A stretch of 36,764 nucleotides of DNA from an uncultured Clostridium sp. GTDB taxonomy: Bacteria; Bacillota; Clostridia; Clostridiales; Clostridiaceae. Positions 33,805 to 36,764 of the stretch are shown piece by piece. Within the stretch, counting starts at the first letter, position 1, and every line of letters starts with the position of its first letter. The stretch is from the NCBI GenBank assembly GCA_934755305.1, contig CAKVLD010000026.1, positions 1 through 36,764 of the forward strand, read 5' to 3'. The translations under genes and the position numbers were made by a program. Below the pieces are notes generated by a model. It did no database searches, was not told the origin of the DNA, and saw only the letters and a list, made by a program, of their open reading frames with translations.

Positions 33805-33834
33805 ATTATATAGCTAGCACAATATTTTTTGCAA
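33805..33834 (-). promoter_or_regulatory. Promoter of the alpha-amylase gene
   Basis: TTGCAA (33829-33834) and TATAAT (33805-33810) are 18 bases apart on the minus strand, leaving a leader of about 16 bases before the G-rich ribosome binding site. The -35 is embedded in the cre site. Confidence 0.75.
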
Positions 33835-33843
33835 CCGTTTTCA
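33829..33843. promoter_or_regulatory. CcpA catabolite-responsive element (cre)
   Basis: TTGCAACCGTTTTCA fits the cre consensus WTGNAANCGNWNNCW at every position. It covers the -35 of the amylase promoter, so CcpA binding should repress starch degradation when glucose is available. The rest of 33844-34088 upstream is AT-rich, with no gene. Confidence 0.8.
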
Positions 33844-34088
33844 TTGGTGTTTTTAATTTTTGTGCAAATGTTATAATACTCTTCATATATTTCAATTTGA
33901 ATAATATTTTCTACTTATTAAGTTATTTTATTACTTTTGTTATATAAATATTTCCTTTGCTTTTTACTATTTTTTATTTAAAATTAACATTTTGAATATT
34001 TTTTAAAAACATATAAATATTTTAGAGAACAAAAAAACTTATATTTGTTAGCTTTTCTCACATTAAAATTTCACACTAGTTTATATGT

Positions 34089-34142
34089 AAAAAAATAAGT
34101 CCTAATATATAGCTTTCACCATTTATTAAAACTTATTTTTTC
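34089..34142 (-). terminator. Terminator of the P-loop NTPase gene
   Basis: On the minus strand AAAAAATAAGT and ACTTATTTTTT are paired arms around an AT-rich loop, with additional TTAATA/TATTA pairing and a terminal T-run. It begins some 15 bases after the stop. Confidence 0.7.
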
Positions 34143-34157
34143 AATAATATACATATA

Positions 34158-36341
34158 TTATTTTACATTATTATATTTATATAAATAACAACCCCTTGTA
34201 AATATATCATCTAACTTAGTTAATAACTCTACATCCTCTTCTTTTATAAATTTATCTTCTTTATTATTAAATTTAAATTTATTATTAAACTTATTAAATA
34301 CCTCATTTAATAAATTAATAGAGCTATTAATAAAACCTTCATCAGCATTACTATATTTATCATATTTACTATTCAATAAATCTAAAATTTTAATCCAACA
34401 ATCAATATTTAGTATAGGAATTAAAAAATCATTATATTCTTCTTCTTGAAAATCAGATCCAAATTCATCTTCCTCATTATTTTCATTAATTATGTTATTA
34501 TTAATTCGTTCTTTATAAAGACTGTAACCTATTATATTTAGATAATTAAATTCTAAATTCGTAAAATCACCTATATTTTGAATGTTTAAAAACTCAAGCT
34601 TTTCTGTTCTAATTAATTTAGAATAAATACCCTCAACATTATAATAAGGATGAAGTACAATAGATAAACCTAGATTATTTATAAACAAAAAACTTTCCTT
34701 AAGTATCAAGAGACCTCTTTTTTGATTTATATCAATTACTTTAGAAAACATCCCTTTATTTCTATTATTAGTAACTCTAAAATACTCACCAATAAAATCA
34801 AATCCTGTTCTATCAATTAACTCTTTAGAGTTTCCAAAGAATTCTTTAAGTAAATTTAGTGTATAAATACTTTTAATAATTTCTAAAAAACGTCTTTCTA
34901 TATCAGTATCTATTACCTGTTCATATCTTTTGATCCAAGAAACTACATCCCCTATTGTTATTTTATCTTCTTGAATAAGAAGCTTTTTAGATCTTATAAA
35001 TAATACATCTTCCCAAAGTTCTTCATCTACATCAAAATTTTCTCTTTTATTATATACACTCTCATTTAATGCCATAAGAATTACTTTGTTCAAATTTTTA
35101 GCAGGATTTTTCAATATATTTTTTAAAATGTTTTTAAATATCCCATCACTAAATTCTTCTAATATAACTTTTTCATAATAATTCATCATAATTTCAAATT
35201 TTCTATTATAATCATAATTATCCTTAATTGAATTTAGAAGAACAATAAAATCAATTACTCCCCTTAAATTACTTGATATTATACTCTTATAATGATTTTC
35301 TGTTGCAATAATATAATTTAACTTTTTATTCATTAAATTAATAACTATTTTACTTATACTATCTTCTTTTACATAGGATATATTATTAAAATATTTTGCA
35401 TCTATCCTTAAATTTATCCTTTTATAATTTAGCTTTGGCATATAAACTCTTCTATTAAATGGTATAAATTCATCTAAATATTCAACAATCTTAAGCATTT
35501 TTTCACTATACTTTTCTTCATACCTATATTTTTCTTCTTCCTGAACACCAATTAAAATTATAATATTAGAAATCAACAAATAATTATTTATATCTTTTAA
35601 AATCTTTACACATTCCTTAGAGTTTATTTTTATATTATCTATTGTAATAACTAAAAATTCTTCATTAACATTATCCTTTTGGCTCATAAAACATAGGTAT
35701 TTATATACAAGGTCACTTAAATGATCTTTTACAGATATAGCAGAATAAAGATTAACAAGACTTTCCAAATTATTATCTTCATCATTATCATTAGATTTTT
35801 TTTCATAATTTTTTATAATATTAATATCTTTATATACTAATTTAAATAACCTTTCTAACTTTTCTCTTTCTAATCTTGAATATATAGAATCTTTTTCATT
35901 AAAGTTTTTTAACATCTGAGCTACTATTAATTCAATTATTGTAGTTTTGCTACCAAAAAGTGTAACTGAATCTATTGTATTTAAACATTCATAATTATAT
36001 TTATGAATCTCTTCATACTCTTCAATATCTATTTTTTTTAAACTCATTTCTTGCAAACTTCTTTTAAAGCTCTTCATTGAGGATGTTTTGCCAGTGCCTT
36101 TATCACCTACAAAAGCAATTATATTATTAAAATCATATTCTTTAGAATATTTTCTATCCACCTTAATAAGTTCATTATATTCCTTAGCCGTCTTTACTAT
36201 TTCTTCTAAACATATATATGCTTTTAAATACTGATCTTTAAAAATAGAAGATTTAAAGTCCTCTGTCTTTTCTATCTTAGTCCTAAATACACACTCCTTA
36301 TTAATACTTAATAAGCTCCTTCTATCATTATTTTTTTTCAA
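34158..36341 (-). CDS. Large P-loop NTPase of unknown function
   Basis: A 727-residue soluble protein. Walker A is GDKGTGKT (79-86), and Walker B is FLVITIDN (229-236, Asp235). A sensor-like strand IIILIGVQEEEKYRYEE follows at about 254-270, then LNYKRINLRIDAKYF and a long helical C-terminal half with an acidic stretch (NNENNEEDEFGSDFQEEEYND, 637-657). The order recalls KAP or ORC/STAND-like ATPases that respond to nucleic acid or membranes, but I cannot name the family. The start is TTG with GGAGG nine bases upstream. No membrane helices and no partner gene. Its Asn/Ile/Lys richness exceeds that of the housekeeping genes here. Confidence 0.75.
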   Translation of the reverse strand: MKKNNDRRSLLSINKECVFRTKIEKTEDFKSSIFKDQYLKAYICLEEIVKTAKEYNELIKVDRKYSKEYDFNNIIAFVGDKGTGKTSSMKSFKRSLQEMSLKKIDIEEYEEIHKYNYECLNTIDSVTLFGSKTTIIELIVAQMLKNFNEKDSIYSRLEREKLERLFKLVYKDINIIKNYEKKSNDNDEDNNLESLVNLYSAISVKDHLSDLVYKYLCFMSQKDNVNEEFLVITIDNIKINSKECVKILKDINNYLLISNIIILIGVQEEEKYRYEEKYSEKMLKIVEYLDEFIPFNRRVYMPKLNYKRINLRIDAKYFNNISYVKEDSISKIVINLMNKKLNYIIATENHYKSIISSNLRGVIDFIVLLNSIKDNYDYNRKFEIMMNYYEKVILEEFSDGIFKNILKNILKNPAKNLNKVILMALNESVYNKRENFDVDEELWEDVLFIRSKKLLIQEDKITIGDVVSWIKRYEQVIDTDIERRFLEIIKSIYTLNLLKEFFGNSKELIDRTGFDFIGEYFRVTNNRNKGMFSKVIDINQKRGLLILKESFLFINNLGLSIVLHPYYNVEGIYSKLIRTEKLEFLNIQNIGDFTNLEFNYLNIIGYSLYKERINNNIINENNEEDEFGSDFQEEEYNDFLIPILNIDCWIKILDLLNSKYDKYSNADEGFINSSINLLNEVFNKFNNKFKFNNKEDKFIKEEDVELLTKLDDIFTRGCYLYKYNNVK

Positions 36342-36456
36342 AGAAATATCCTCCTCTCAAAAGTCAATACTTTATAACATTCTATATTTATTTTACATTT
36401 CCTTTTTCTTTTATAAATATTTATAATTTTAATTAATTTTTAACATTTGTTTGTGA

Positions 36457-36764
36457 TATAATCCAAAAACACACGAAAATTTTTCTAGGATTTGTGATAA
36501 ATATCTTTATTATTTGACAAATTATACAAATGCTGAAGGTGTCTCATATTCTTCTGTTACAAGACAGACTCTGGATGGGAAAGAAATTGAAAGTATTTTT
36601 GATTTAGAGTATGATGCAAATCAGTTTCTGATTCATAACGGATATATTATATGTACAGAAAAAAAAGAAGATGAAAGTTATGTAATTCATATTCACGACT
36701 TATCAGGAAAAGAAAAATGCACTTTGGAAGAAGAAGCCTATGTAGATCATTTACTGGCAGATGG
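36457..36764 (+). CDS. Partial coding fragment, possibly beta-propeller-like, no start found
   Basis: An open frame runs off the right edge of the window. From about 36500 it encodes YLYYLTNYTNAEGVSYSSV, then TRQTLDGKEIESIF, and later LIHNGYIICTEKKE. These Y-x-Y/N-x-DGKE strand patterns are like those in DUF5050/propeller-type bacterial proteins. No ATG, GTG or TTG with a ribosome binding site lies at its beginning; the frame opens right after a TGA that overlaps a TATAAT. Its codon use (CTG, CAG, GGG) is clearly less AT-rich than the rest of the window. It may be a truncated gene end, a recombination junction or a chimeric contig edge. The 36342-36456 part holds nothing recognisable. Confidence 0.5.

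Overview
The window looks like chromosome from a low-GC Clostridium (cluster I, Clostridium sensu stricto). It is strongly AT-rich and mostly leading-strand-like, with nearly all genes on the minus strand. It uses AGGAGG-type ribosome binding sites and some GTG/TTG starts. It carries clostridial hallmarks: the SCIFF peptide with its radical SAM maturase, orphan PAS histidine kinases, DegV, DUF368 and NatAB-type ABC genes. The species is not determined from sequence alone. No tRNA, rRNA, CRISPR array or complete insertion sequence was seen.

Layout. (1) 1-4536: htpG (Hsp90) with a predicted CtsR box on its promoter, asd, and a divergent LysR regulator. (2) 4568-6113: two poorly characterised genes, a C39-like papain-fold protein and a lineage-specific protein. 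(3) 6213-11511: a probable single operon read leftwards. It holds the 45-residue SCIFF RiPP precursor scfA (too short for routine ORF calling), a large hairpin that looks like a leaky terminator, the radical SAM maturase scfB, an M16 zinc peptidase, an Orn/Lys/Arg-decarboxylase-family PLP enzyme, a DUF1275 membrane protein and a cysteine-free HMA-like domain. This is the best candidate for an incompletely described system. (4) 11654-14716: MocR/GntR-aminotransferase regulator, AlaX-type tRNA editing protein and a small hypothetical. (5) 14797-17551: DUF368 transporter, DegV, and a decayed secreted-protein gene with a separated signal peptide and two frame breaks. (6) 17639-21834: tandem paralogous soluble PAS histidine kinases with no response regulator. 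(7) 22248-24702: iron alcohol dehydrogenase, P-loop kinase-like protein and a small anchored acidic protein. (8) 24759-26594: queT-queF-queC operon under a preQ1-I riboswitch with a terminator. (9) 26702-28167: a SAM methyltransferase and two small membrane-protein genes. (10) 28177-30425: NatAB-like ABC exporter. (11) 30594-33843: secreted multi-CBM alpha-amylase whose -35 element lies inside a CcpA cre site. (12) 34089-36341: a large P-loop NTPase of unknown function. (13) 36457-36764: a start-less coding fragment of less AT-rich composition running off the window.

How the genes work together. The que genes form a closed loop: preQ1 sensed in the leader turns off uptake and synthesis of queuosine precursors. 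Starch use is glucose-controlled through cre. The stress chaperone is predicted to answer to CtsR. In the SCIFF operon, the order precursor - attenuator - maturase - peptidase suggests excess peptide over enzyme, followed by crosslinking and possibly proteolytic release. The peptidase role is inference.
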